From the NCBI RefSeq assembly GCF_010993775.1, contig NZ_WOTO01000002.1, forward strand, positions 62,001 through 126,000: a stretch of 64,000 bases of DNA, in the 5' to 3' direction. Shown here piece by piece: positions 37,292 through 47,668 of this stretch (position 1 is its first letter; every line of letters starts with the position of its first letter). The notes beneath the pieces were generated by a model. The model was given only the letters and a program-made list of their open reading frames with translations, was not told the DNA's origin and did no database searches. The position numbers and the translations under genes were made by a program. This stretch comes from Fodinicola feengrottensis. Its GTDB lineage: Bacteria; Actinomycetota; Actinomycetes; Mycobacteriales; HKI-0501.

Positions 37292-37759
37292 TCAGTCGTG
37301 GTCGGCGCAGCAGGGAGTGGGATTCGGCACTTCGAAGGGCGCGATGTGGCCGTCTGGCGCTGGAGTTGCCACCAGGGTCAGCACGCCGTCGATCCACTGT
37401 GGACGGACGAAGGCGCGGGTGTCCAGCATGGTCTGCGTGGTGGCCGCGGCACCGCCGATGACCGTCACCTTCTCGATGGCGCTCTTGGCCAGCAGCAGGT
37501 CCGCGACCGTCATGGTGCCGGTCAGCAGCTCGACGCCCGGGTAGATGACCGCTCGGCCGGTGCCATGGTCCGCGACCGAGGTGCCACCCGATGGCAGCTC
37601 GGTTTTTACCGGTGCGGCAATGGTAATGGCGACCCGCGGCCGGTCATCGCGGACGAGCTGCGTACAAGCGACCATGCCGGGCACCGGCGGCAGGCTCGCC
37701 AGCCACTGCTCGGCATCGCGGACGCTCCGATGGCCAAGATCCCAGCGGAGCACGGTCAT
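37292..37759 (-). CDS. unrecognised protein coupled to the PHP-domain gene
   Basis: 155 residues, no signal peptide or membrane segment. It reads MTVLRWDLGHRSVRDAEQWL, VPGMVACTQLVRDDRPRVAI, then TGRAVIYPGVELLTGTMTVA, and ends PCCADHD, a Cys-Cys-x-x-His group that could bind metal. I do not recognise the family. Its ATG overlaps the TGA of the PHP gene (ATGA), so the two are made together and probably work together. It is convergent with the beta-mannosidase gene, 3 bases apart. Confidence 0.6.
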   Translation of the reverse strand: MTVLRWDLGHRSVRDAEQWLASLPPVPGMVACTQLVRDDRPRVAITIAAPVKTELPSGGTSVADHGTGRAVIYPGVELLTGTMTVADLLLAKSAIEKVTVIGGAAATTQTMLDTRAFVRPQWIDGVLTLVATPAPDGHIAPFEVPNPTPCCADHD

Positions 37760-39454
37760 CGGCTCGGCACCACCCAGATCGGGTTGGTGTAGAACCACAG
37801 GTCGTTCCACGGATCCGCGGCGCCGACCACGTCCATCGCCGGTCCGGCCGGGTCGACCGTCGCGCCGTGATAGCCCCGGCGCCGTCCGGTTGCCGTCGGT
37901 GCCCCGAAGCCGCAGATAGAAACCCTGGTCGAGCCGGCCCAGGTCGTACGTGAAGGTGGCCTGTCCGGTGGATTTGCCGATCTGGAAAGATTTCGCGACC
38001 GCGGTGTGTGGGGCGCTGAGGGTGTCCCGGTCCGAGACCGGGCCGGTGATGGCGCCGCGGACCACGTCCACCCGGGCGAGTTTCGGGACGAACTGGGCCC
38101 AGTTCGGGCCGTTCGCGAGATCGATGGTGACCTCGAGCTGAACCTGGCTTCCCTTCCTGGCCACCAAAGTGTCGCCGAGGGTCACCCAGTTGCCACCGGC
38201 CCGCACCCGTACGTCCAGGCCGCTGATCAGGCCGCCGTGATCCACCCAGACCCGGCCGGCGCGCAGGCCCGCCATCACCGCCGCGTACGAGAACTCGGTC
38301 GAACCGACGTGCGTCTTGCTGTAGTAGCCGGGCCAGAAGTCGGTGTTGGTGCTGCCCACTTTGCCGCTGTAGACCGGATCGTTGTAATAGCCGTTGGTCT
38401 CGAAGTTGCTGCCGGGGCCGCGATCGGTGCTGTCGTTGTAGATCCAGTGCGAGTCGGAGTTCGCGGTGATCCACCACGGTTTGCCTTCGGACAGCATGCT
38501 GTCCCAGAAGCCGCCGACCGTGGCGGTAAGCCAGTCGAAACCGCCCCAGGTGCGGTAGCTCTCCAACGGATAGCCGGCAAAGGAGTCGGCCGACGGCGAG
38601 TTGTCGTAGCCGCCGCGGCCACTGCCGGGGCCGAGCGGCTTGGCAATGCCGGCGGCTTGGTGGCCCGGCGCGCCTTCGAATCCCACCGCGATCCGGGGTT
38701 GCGCGTCCCGCCAGCCGCGGATCTCGTGCGGCGAGTCGATGCCCTTGCGGGCCGGGTGGTTCGCGAGGAACAGGGCGTCCTGGACGTGCCGCTTTTTGAC
38801 GGCGGAGGCAAGAAAGTTGACGCCAGAGATGGCCAGTGCCTCGTTCGCTGGTGTCGAGGGACCGGCGTTTTTCACCGTACCGTCGAAGGAGTTCTCAAAC
38901 TCCTTGAGCACCGACACCTCGTTGCGGCCGGGGTGGACGAACACCGTGCCGTGCTCGGCGGCCGGGATGTTCCATTCAAAACCTTGGAAAACCAGGGTGT
39001 CCTTGATTTTGGCGCGAGCCGAGACAATGTCCGGGTTGACCTTCTCGACGCCGATCTTCGCGTGCTGGACGCTGCCGTGGTCGGTGATCACCATCCAGTC
39101 CAGGCCGTAGGCGTTCGCGTGCCGCACATGATCGATGACCCGGTAGACGGCGTCTGGGCTGTACTGCGTGTGAATGTGGTGGTCGCCGGCCAGCCAGTGC
39201 AGGCCGCCGCGCTGGGACGAGCCGGACCACGAGCGACCCGCGGTCGCCGCGGCCGCCGCCGGAAGGCCGAAGGCGCCGGCAGCGGTGGCCGCCGCCGCCG
39301 CGCCGGCGCTGAGCAGGCCCGCACTGCGCAGGAATCCGCGCCGGGAGACCTCGTCTGGCGACAGTTCGTCGTCCGGGATCTCGGTGTCCAGCACCGCGGG
39401 AAGATCCGCTGGGTGATCGTGGTGATGATGGTCGTGCGGGTGGCCGTGCCCCAT
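37756..39454 (-). CDS. Tat-exported PHP-domain (CehA/McbA-like) metallohydrolase (one slip)
   Basis: About 565 residues. It begins MGHGHPHDHHHHDHPADLPA, a histidine-rich leader, then SRRGFLRSAGLLSAGAAAAA, a twin-arginine signal. The PHP metal site follows: LAGDHHIHTQYSPDAVYRVI, DWMVITDHGS, FQGFEWNIPAAEHGTVFVHP and ITANSDSHWIYND. This is a phosphoesterase-like fold acting outside the membrane on an unknown substrate. A G-run slip near 37880 precedes the end VVGAADPWNDLWFYTNPIWV, closing with a TGA at 37756. The His-rich stretch before the Tat motif is unusual and may hold or deliver metal. Confidence 0.8.
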
Positions 39455-39667
39455 CTGGTGCTCCGTTCCGGACCTCGGGTGTCCGGACCAATCTCGGGGA
39501 GCGGGGTAAACGGCGGTCAGACGGCCGAACAAGTCTGGGGAAACATGCGTACACGCGAATGATTTTGATGTTGCTTTACCAGCGCTTTTGCTGATCTTTC
39601 GGGCGGCGGACCGTTGTGAGGCGGCGCACAACACGGCTGGCCGCCCGCATCGGATACGCTCGGTAGC

Positions 39668-39862
39668 GCTGATGGTTCGACCGGTCCGTGAGGGCCGGCC
39701 GAGGCAACAGGGAACCCGGTGCGAATCCGGGACTGCCCGCGCAGCGGTGAGTGGGAACGAAAGCTGTCATCAAGCACTGGGTTCCGGCCTGGGAAGCGAC
39801 AGTCGGTAGGTCCGCCGGGTTTCTCGGCGGGTGCCCGCGAGTCCGAAGACCTGCCGTCGGTA
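39668..39862 (+). promoter_or_regulatory. cobalamin riboswitch of metE
   Basis: GCTGATGGTTCG, CGAGGCAACAGGGAACCCGG, TGCGAATCCGGGACTGCCCG, GCAGCGGTGAGTGGGAACGA, a variable arm with GTCCGCCGGGTTTCTCGGCGG and the end GAGTCCGAAGACCTGCCGTC. It is very close to the nrdAB riboswitch. About 125 bases of leader follow before metE. Confidence 0.93.
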
Positions 39863-39989
39863 CGCGTGCCAACCGGCGCGCGTGGGTCCGCGACCGCGTG
39901 GGATGGTCGGCAGGGCGTACGCCGGAATGTGGCGTGCTCGTTGCTGTCTTCGCTGTGGTGGGCCTCGGCATGCTCGCGAGGAGAGAGCT

Positions 39990-42262
39990 ATGGCAGACAC
40001 GACCCCGATCGGGGCCACCGTTCTCGGATATCCGCGGATCGGACCGCACCGGGAACTCAAGAAGGCGCTGGAAAATTACTGGAGCGGTCAGGCCGGCGAG
40101 GCGGATTTGCGGGCGGTGGCGGCACAACTGCGCCAGCAGACCTGGACCCAGTTGCAGGAAGCCGGCTTGGATTCGGTTCCGGGCAACACCTTCTCTTTCT
40201 ACGATCAGGTGCTCGACACCGCAGTCATGGTTGACGCGGTGCCGTCGCGGTTCCGCGATCTCGGGCTTTCGCCGCTGGACACGTATTTCGCGATGGCCCG
40301 TGGCACGGACGGCGTGCCGCCGCTGGAAATGACCAAGTGGTTCGACACGAACTACCACTATCTGGTCCCGGAACTGGCGCCCGACACTCGCTTCCAGTTG
40401 GTGGCCAACCAGCCGCTCGCGGACTATCAGGAGGCGCTCGGCCACGGTGTCACCACCAGACCCGTGCTCGTCGGACCGGTGACTTTTCTGTTGCTCGCGA
40501 AGGCATCCGCGCAGGCACCGGCCGGTTTCGCGGCGCTGTCGCTGCTGGATGACCTGCTTGACGTTTACTTGAGAGTGCTCGCCGAGTTGGCGGACGCGGG
40601 CGTGCAATGGGTGCAGTTGGACGAGCCGGCGCTGGTCGGCGACCGCACGCCAGCGGAGCTGGACGCGGTCCGTCGCGCGTACGAGCGACTGGGTGCCGAG
40701 TCGAATCGGCCGAAGCTGTTCGTGCCCACCTATTTCGGCCGGCTCGGCGAGGCACTGCCAGTGCTGGCCAGCACGCCTGTCGAGGCGATCGGGATCGACC
40801 TGGTCACGCACCCGCAGGCGCTGACCGAGGCGGCCGCGCACTACCGGCTCCGCACCAAAGTCCTGGTCGCCGGGCTGGTCGACGGCCGCAACGTCTGGCG
40901 GACGGACCTGCGTCTCGCGTTGACCACCGCTGCCCGCCTGCTGGGTTCGGTGGGCTCGCTCGCGGTGGCGACCTCGTGCCCGCTGCTCCACGTCCCGTAC
41001 GACCTGGACGCGCCGAAACCAACCTCGAGCCGGACGTACGGCGGCGGCTTTGCTTTGCCCGTCAGAAAGTTGATGAGGTGGTGGTGCTGAGCCGGGCGCT
41101 GCGGGACGGCACCGAGGCGGTGGCCGCCGAGTTGGCCGCCGGCGACGAGGTGGTGCCGGTGCTGCGCGATGATCGCGTACGCGCCCGGATTCAGGTCCTG
41201 CGGCCCGAAGATCGGGTCCGGTCCGATTACCACCAGCGGGCGGCGGCGCAGCAGGACCGGCTCGGCCTACCGCGCCTGGCCACCACCACGATCGGCTCTT
41301 TTCCGCAGACCGCGGACATCCGGCGGGCGCGGGCCGGTTTGCGGACCGCAGAACTGGACGCTGGCCAGTACGAAACCGCTATGCGGGCCGAAATCGAGCG
41401 GGTTATCCGCCTGCAGGAGGAAATCGGCCTCGACGTACTCGTCCATGGCGAGCCCGAGCGCAACGACATGGTGCAGTATTTCGCCGAGAACCTGGACGGT
41501 TTCCGGCCACCGACTACGGCTGGGTGCAGTCGTACGGATCCCGCTGTGTCCGCCCGCCGATCCTGCATGGTGACGTGTCCAGGCCCGCGCCGATCACGGT
41601 CGGCTGGAGCCAGTACGCGCAGTCGCTGACTTCGCGACCGGTGAAAGCGATGCTGACGGCCCGGTGACGATTCTCGCGTGGTCGTTCGTACGAGCCGACC
41701 AGCCGTTGGCCGACACCGCGGCCCAGGTCGCGCTCGCTTTGCGGGACGAGGTCGCTGACCTGGAGCGGGCCGGTCTGCGGATCATTCAGGTCGACGAGCC
41801 GGCACTTCGTGAGCTTTTGCCGCCGCGCAAGGAAGAACACGAGTCCTATTTGGACTGGGCGGTGATGTCGTTCCGGCTCGCCACTTCGGGGGTGGCCGAG
41901 TCGACCCAGATCCACACGCACCTGTGCTATTCGGAGTTCGGTGACGTGATCACCGCGATCGATACGCTGGACGCGGACGTGACCACCATTGAGGCAGCCA
42001 GGTCGCGAATGGAGATTTTGGACGACCTGCACGCGATCGGGTTCCGTCGAGGCGTCGGGCCGGGCGTTTACGACATCCACTCGCCACGGGTCCCGGTGTG
42101 GAGGAAATGCGGGATTTGCTGGCTGCCGCTCTGAAGGCGGTGCCGGCAGACCGGCTCTGGGTGAATCCCGACTGTGGCTTGAAAACTCGCGGCTATGCCG
42201 AGGTCGAGCCGGCCCTGCGCGCCCTCGTACGCGCCGCCGCGACCGCCCGTTCCGTGGGTTAG
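39990..42262 (+). CDS. metE: cobalamin-independent methionine synthase (three slips)
   Basis: Transfers methyl from 5-methyltetrahydropteroyl-triglutamate to homocysteine using zinc. N-terminal barrel: [32 protein letters not shown] and [17 protein letters not shown]. After a slip near 41030 the catalytic barrel starts [20 protein letters not shown]; after one near 41505 it has [60 protein letters not shown] and [20 protein letters not shown], the zinc His-x-Cys. After one near 42085 the last zinc Cys is in [15 protein letters not shown]. Restored length is about 757 residues. ATG 39990 has GAGGAGAGAG upstream. Confidence 0.93.
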
Positions 42263-43355
42263 TGCCAGAGCAGGTGCAGGTCGCCGAACTCGTGCCAGAG
42301 ATAGCCGGCGGCGAGGGCTTCCTCGTACGACTGGGAAAGGAGTTCGGGTCCGGCGATGGCGGCCAACATCTGCAGGTGCGAAGCCGCCGGTTCGTGCCAG
42401 CCAGTCAAGATCCCGTCCACAGTGGACACTCCGGTGGCTGGCGTGACGACGTGGTCGGTCCAACCGTTGGCGGAGGTCAGCCGGCCGGTCCGGTCCGTGC
42501 GGCCGATTCCAACGCTCGTACGACGGTGGTCCCCCGACCGCCAGCACGCGGTGGCCGGCGGCGTGCGCCTGCTCGATGGTGTCCACTGTGGAAGCTGAGA
42601 CACTGAACCACTCCGGATAAGGAGGTTCGCCGGATTCCTGCGAGGAAACTCCGCAGTGCAGGACGAGAGTGGCGATTTGTGCGCCGATCGACCGCAGGTG
42701 CCGGAGCATCCGGGCGCTGATCGGGCGGCCGGCGGACGGCATTTCGGCGCTGCCCGGAGTGTCGCCATGTTCGGTCCGGTAGGCCGAAATCGGCCAGCGA
42801 GCGGACGCGTAGTCATAGCGGATCGGCTCGCCGTGTTGGTTCAGCCAGGCCAGCAACGGCAGGGGAGTACGAACAGTGGCCGCACGGAGGCGTTGCTGCC
42901 CGGTCGGATGCGGGCGACCCACCGCGACCTCGCCGCCGCCGCGCAGCCGTACGACCGTGCCGTCCCAGTCCACAGTGGACGGTCGGCTGCCGATCGGTAG
43001 CGGAGTGCGGATTTTCCACTACCCACTCCGATTCCGGCTGGCCCAGCGCGGCGGACGGGTCGAGTCCAGCGGCCGGCAGCGGAGTCGACAGGTGCACTTC
43101 GACCCGCTCGCCGGCTTCGGTCACGCCGGCCGTCGCGGCCGGCAGGGTGTCCGATGTGTTGAGAACCAGGACATCGCCGGCGGACAGTTCACGATGCAGG
43201 TCACGGGCCCGTACGTGCCGCAGCGGCCGACCGGGTTCGGCGACCAGCATCCGCACGGCGTCCCGTCGCAGGCCGCGGTATTCGGCCGGGCTGGTCGCCA
43301 GCGGAATGTCCGATGTGGACAGATGGAGCGGACTCTCGGCGAAGACGGTGCTCAT
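42259..43355 (-). CDS. QueA-like S-adenosylmethionine:tRNA ribosyltransferase-isomerase (two slips)
   Basis: Family of QueA, which transfers a ribosyl unit from SAM to preQ1 in tRNA. Seen: [80 protein letters not shown], then [20 protein letters not shown] and [13 protein letters not shown]-type text (here [20 protein letters not shown]). Slips near 43000 and 42525. About 365 residues, the length of the actinobacterial QueA-like branch. No other queuosine genes are in the window, so the exact substrate is open. Coupled to the SDR gene upstream by an ATGA overlap. Confidence 0.8.
42415..42980. repeat. GTCCACAGTGGAC-type palindromes
   Basis: Three copies of TCCAC(A/T)GTGGA lie here within the queA-like gene (42415-42427, 42582-42592, 42968-42980). 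Others are at 21301, 37393, 47863 and 53946, seven in the window, in different genes and in different reading frames (read as STVD or as VHCG). The role is unknown. Confidence 0.5.
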
Positions 43356-44054
43356 GACGACACCACTGTCGACAGCTCGCTGGCCGCGTAACGGCCGGAT
43401 GGCAGCTCACCGCGCAAAAGTGGGTCGAGCCGGGCCGCTGCGGTGGCCGGGTCCAGCAGGTCGGCCGGTCGGTCGGCGTCGGGGTCCGCGGCCGCGTGCA
43501 TCGCGGTACTCATCATGTCGCCAGGATCGACCGCATAGACCCGAATCGCCGGTTCTTCCTCGGCCAGCACCCGGGCCAGTTGGTCGGCGGCGGCCTTGCT
43601 GGCGCCATAAAGTCCCCAGCCTGGGTAGCCGGTCACCGCCGCGTCGCTGCTGATCAGCACGATGGTGCCGGCCGCTGCCCCGTACGTGCGGCAACAGAAT
43701 CTGGATGAGCGCCAGGCTGGCGACGGTGTTGGTTTCCAACACACCGCGGAAAATTCCCAGATCCGCGGTCGCGAGTGTGGGCAACGGTGTCTCGCCGAGT
43801 GCTGACGCGTTGAGAACGAGCAGGTCCAGCTTGCCTTCGGTGGCCGCGGCGAGTTCGGCGCGGTGGCCGGGGTCGGTGATGTCGCCGGCAATCGCCACGG
43901 TGTCGGTGCGGTCGAGGAGGGTGGTGGTGGCGGCGTCGAGGTCGGCCGGCGTACGCGCGTCCAGCACCAGGCGGGTGCCGTGGCCGGCCAATCGGTCGGC
44001 GATCGCGTACCCGAGACCTTGGGACGCTCCGGTGATGAGGGCTGTTTGGCTCAT
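43352..44054 (-). CDS. short-chain dehydrogenase/reductase (one slip)
   Basis: About 234 residues: TALITGASQGLGYAIADRLA, GDITDPGHRAELAAATEGKL, DLLVLNASAL, then after a slip near 43685 GTIVLISSDAAVTGYPGWGL and YGASKAAADQLARVLAEEEP (Tyr and Lys of the active site), VYAVDPGDMMSTAMH. NAS replaces the usual NAG. Its TGA overlaps the ATG of the queA-like gene, so the two are translated together; the reason for that pairing is not known to me. Confidence 0.8.
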
Positions 44055-44124
44055 AGGCCAAGACTTTGCGCGCACGCGGGCCGGCGGCATCGGGCCACGG
44101 ACCCGGCGACCCGAGACCTTTGTC

Positions 44125-44772
44125 CTAGGACCCGGGGCTTGGGTCGGGGAAGTGGCGGACCGCCCACAAAGCGGCCTGTGTACGGTCCGCCGCCCCGAGT
44201 TTTCCCAGGATGGCACTGACATGCGCCTTGACCGTCTTCTCGGACAGGGCCAGTTCGCGGGCGATCAGGCGGTTCGAGAGCCCGCGGGCGATCAGGCTGA
44301 GCACCTCACGCTCACGCGGGGTGAGGTGCTCGGGATCGGGTTCTGACACATTCCGCATGACGGCTGCGGCGACGCTGGGATGCAGCGGCGCCCCGCCGGC
44401 ATGCACGGTTCGTACGGCGCCGGCCAGCTCGGTTGGGTTGACGTCCTTCAAAAGATAGCCGGCGGCGCCGGCTCGGACGGCTTCGATCACCGTGTCATCG
44501 CCGGCATAGCTGGTCAGCACCAGCACCTTGACGCCCGGATGGTCGGCGCTGATCCGGCGGACCGCCTCGACGCCGGACATGCCCGGCAACATCAGGTCCA
44601 TCAGCACGACATCGGGTTTGGTTGTCCCCATCAGGGCCAGTGCCTGTTCGGCGGTGCTGGCCTCGCCAGCCACCTCGATCCCTTCCTGTACGTCGAAAAA
44701 GCTGCGCAACCCGGCTCTCACCATCTCGTGGTCGTCGCACAGCAGCACTCGTACGGGCGGGTCAGCAGTCAC
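44125..44772 (-). CDS. NarL/LuxR-type response regulator
   Basis: 215 residues, intact. Receiver domain VRVLLCDDHEMVRAGLRSFF, with the phospho-acceptor Asp in VVLMDLMLPGMSGVEAV and the Lys in AAGYLLKDVNPTEL. The DNA-binding domain starts LTPREREVLSLIARGLSNRL and has ALSEKTVKAHVSAILGKLGA. GTG 44772 overlaps the end of the histidine kinase gene by 11 bases, so this is its partner. Confidence 0.92.
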   Translation of the reverse strand: MTADPPVRVLLCDDHEMVRAGLRSFFDVQEGIEVAGEASTAEQALALMGTTKPDVVLMDLMLPGMSGVEAVRRISADHPGVKVLVLTSYAGDDTVIEAVRAGAAGYLLKDVNPTELAGAVRTVHAGGAPLHPSVAAAVMRNVSEPDPEHLTPREREVLSLIARGLSNRLIARELALSEKTVKAHVSAILGKLGAADRTQAALWAVRHFPDPSPGS

Positions 44773-45902
44773 CGAGGACCTCCAGCGACACCGTCGTCCC
44801 GGTCCCCGGGCTGGACTCCACGTGCAGGTCCGCGCCAAGCGCGGCGGCCCGCTCGGCCATCGATGACAAGCCCATCCGGCGTGATTGCCTGGCCGTGATC
44901 GCCGGGTCGAATCCGTCGCCGTCATCCGCAACGGTGAGCCGCAGTTTTCCTTCTGTGTAAGTGAGAGTGACCGCGATGCGACCGGCGTTCGCATGTTTGA
45001 GGGCGTTCGACAACGCTTCGGTGGCGATCCGGCCGACCTCGTATTCGGTGGCCGCGGACCGGGTCTGCTGGGCGCCTCTGATGCGCAGGTCGATCGGTAC
45101 GTCGTGGACGCGACCCAGCAGTTCGACCCGCCTGCGCAGCAGGGTCGCGAGGTCGTCCCGGCGGTCCTCGGCGAGGCGCAAGGTGTCCAGTAGTGAGCCG
45201 AGCTCCTCGGTCGCGGTGCCGGCCAGCGCCCGGATCCGGTCCACCTGCTCGACCAGCCGCGGGTCCGCGCCGGTCGCGAGGCTGGCCGCGGTTTCGGCTG
45301 ACAGGGTCAGGCTGAACACCGTTTGTGTCACCGAATCGTGCAGGTCACGGGCCAGTCGGGCCCGCTCGGCGGCGATCGACAGCTCCCGCAGCCGGGACTG
45401 CCGTTGGGCGCTGACCACCGCCAACGCGGCATGCGCGGCCAACGCCTCCACCACTCGTACGTCCGCGGTGGAGAAGTCGTCCGCCTCGATCTTGTTGGCC
45501 AGGAACAGGGGCGGCCACGATGTCGCCGCTCGCGATCACCGGGATGCCCAGGAACGAGGTCATCGCCGGATGGGCCCGGGGCCAGCCGCGAAACCGTGGA
45601 TCGTCCCCCGCAACCGGTGCAGCCGCAGCGGTTTCGGATCGGTCAGCAGGCTGCCCAGAACGCCGTGCGTACGCGGGAGGTAGCCGATCGCGTCCCAGGT
45701 CCGGGCGTCCACGCCTTCCACCAGGAACAGCGCGAAACCGCCGTCGCCGTCCGGCACCCCGACCGCCGCGTACCGGGCGCCGGCCAGGTCCTTCGCCGCC
45801 TTCAGGACCGTGCGAAGCACCGATTCCCGGCCGTCGCTCGCCCTGCAGCTCCAACGCCACGTCGAGCAGCCGCTGCAGCACCGCTGGTTCGGTCTCTCCC
45901 AC
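44762..45902 (-). CDS. GAF-domain sensor histidine kinase, NarX/DegS type (slips)
   Basis: Cytoplasmic kinase of about 380 residues without membrane segments. It starts MGETEPAVLQRLLDVALELQ; after a slip near 45840 the GAF domain reads VLKAAKDLAGARYAAVGVPD and LPRTHGVLGSLLTDPKPLRL. Slips near 45570 and 45500 precede VVEALAAHAALAVVSAQRQS. The HisKA_3 helix has the phospho-His in RARLARDLHDSVTQTVFSLT, and the ATPase domain is TEALSNALKHANAGRIAVTL, GDGFDPAITARQSRRMGLSS and SSPGTGTTVSLEVL. GAF-type kinases like this sense redox, gas or a small ligand; no heme motif is evident. Confidence 0.88.
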
Positions 45903-45914
45903 GGTCCTATCTTG

Positions 45915-46492
45915 CTACGGTCCGGGCTTGCGGGCGTGGAAGGTGAGGATGACACCAGGGTCGACGGTCACGTCGATGTCCGTGAAGCCGGCGGCCCGGA
46001 GCCGGTCCGGGAGCTGTCGGGCTCGACGACGACCATGATGTCGCCCTCGTGCAGAGCCCGGAAGCCTTCGCTGTCCTGCCCATCGGCGCCGGCGACAACG
46101 CCACCGGGGCGCAGAAGTCGGTACGCCTCAGCGAAAATCTGGTCCTGGAGCTCGACTGACGGTACGTGGTGCAGCATGGTGAAACAAACCACACCGGAAT
46201 AGCTCGCCGACGCCAGCGGCACGTCCGCGCCGCTGGCGTTGATGATGGTGACCTGGTCGCCGAATTCCGCCCGCAACCCAGCGGCGAAGTCCGGGTCGAT
46301 TTCAATGGCCGTCAGCCGCTCGCAGTGGCGTACCAAAACACGAGTGGTGGCACCAAAACCGGGACCGATCTCGACGATGTCGTTGCCGATGTCACGGCCG
46401 GTGGTGGTCAGCCATTCGTCCAGTCTCTCGCCGACCGCGTCGGCCCATTCCTGCGAACTGCAGAGTTCCTGATGGCGAAGGTTCATTGGCAT
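45915..46492 (-). CDS. class I SAM-dependent methyltransferase (C-terminal slip)
   Basis: About 192 residues: NDIVEIGPGFGATTRVLVRH (motif I), LTAIEIDPDFAAGLRAEFGD, ADVPLASASYSGVVCFTMLH and AYRLLRPGGVVAGADGQDSE. A slip near 46015 is followed in the other frame by GFTDIDVTVDPGVILTFHAR, a normal end for the family. Substrate unknown. Same strand as the two-component genes downstream, 12 bases before the kinase. Confidence 0.8.
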
Positions 46493-46565
46493 GCGGCCAG
46501 CGTCGCAGCGGTGCGCGTACTGACCGCAATGCCGTGCCCCGACAATAAATGTCGAGAATCCGCCA

Positions 46566-47422
46566 CTACACCAGATCGTTGGCGGCGGGGACGATCTCCC
46601 GTCCGATGATCTTCAGTTTGTCCAGATCCAGATTCGTCGGGACCCGGCCGATCGCGGTCTGGATGCCGAGTCCGTGCAGCTTTTCCAGGTGCTCGATGGT
46701 CGCCTTCACGTCGCCGTCGAAGGTGTACATCGAGGTCTTCTCGATCGCGTCGAAGTCGGTGCCTTCGCGTTCGCAGTGCTCGCGCAGCACCTGCAGCTTG
46801 TGTGCCAGCTCCGGACCGGGGAACAGGTTGCACGCCTGCGCGTACTTCGCCACCAGCCGCAGCGTCTTCTTCTCGCCGCCGCCACCGATCATGATCGGCG
46901 GGTGTGGACGGCTCAGGGACTGCGGGGAGTTGAGCGTACGGCCGAGCTGGTAGTGCTTGCCGTCGTAGCCGGCCTCGGAGTCGGACCACATCTGCAGGCA
47001 GATCTGCAGGCCTCCAGCCGCTCGAACCGCTCGGACACCGGCGGGAAGGGCAGTCCGAGGCCGGTCGTCTCCTCCTCGTTCCAACCGGCCCCGATGCCCA
47101 GCCAGGCCCGGCCGCCGGACAGCACGTCAAGCGTGGTCACGGCCTTGGCCAGCAGCCCGGGCTCGCGGTAGACGGCAGCGGTGACCAGCGTTAGCAGCCG
47201 TACTCGAGAGGTGTGCGCGGCGAGGAAACCCAGTGCTGTGTACGCCTCCAGCATGTCGTTCTCGCTGGGGCCGACGACCGAGATCTGGAACAGGTGGTCC
47301 ATCACCGTGATGGTGTCGATCCCGGCGTCCTCGGCGCGCCGGACCAGGTCGGCGAGGTCCGCGCCGAGTCGGGCCGGTCCGTTCGGGTACGTGAAATCGC
47401 AAATGTGCATACCAAGTTTCAT
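46566..47422 (-). CDS. LLM-class F420-type oxidoreductase (one slip)
   Basis: Luciferase-like monooxygenase fold, about 285 residues, of the actinobacterial group that uses F420: MKLGMHICDFTYPNGPARLG, TITVMDHLFQISVVGPSEND, LGFLAAHTSRVRLLTLVTAA, YREPGLLAKAVTTLDVLSGG and WLGIGAGWNEEE. After a slip near 47010 it continues NSPQSLSRPHPPIMIGGGGE and TLRLVAKYAQACNLFPGPEL. Substrate unknown. No F420 biosynthesis genes are in the window. The 244 bases upstream (47423-47668) hold no gene I can support. Confidence 0.87.
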
Positions 47423-47668
47423 GCCTGCCAGCCTACGGAGCTGAGCGGAGCTAACCAGGGAGCGTCGCTCCGGGGATAAATAGCCGGCGGGCCAGCAGGC
47501 TTCCTTGCTACAGTCCCGGGCATGTTCTTCACCTTCCCCCTCGGCTAGCGATCCGCCGGCCTGTCGTGGCGTCGCGGTAAGTTTGTGCACCGCTGAAAGC
47601 CCGCCGCCGGCGAAGCGGAGCGGCTGCCTGCCGTTCCGTGTCGCGACGCGGGAGGAACGTAACCGTTG

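Noticed and set aside
38006-39562. 518-codon plus-strand open frame opposite the PHP gene
   Set aside because: The minus strand carries the PHP metal motifs and a Tat signal, while the plus frame has no family features.
29105-39862. GGTGCGAATCCGG words as possible tRNA T-loops
   Set aside because: They belong to the B12 boxes of riboswitches; no acceptor stem or anticodon arm can be drawn. I found no tRNA, rRNA or CRISPR array in the window.
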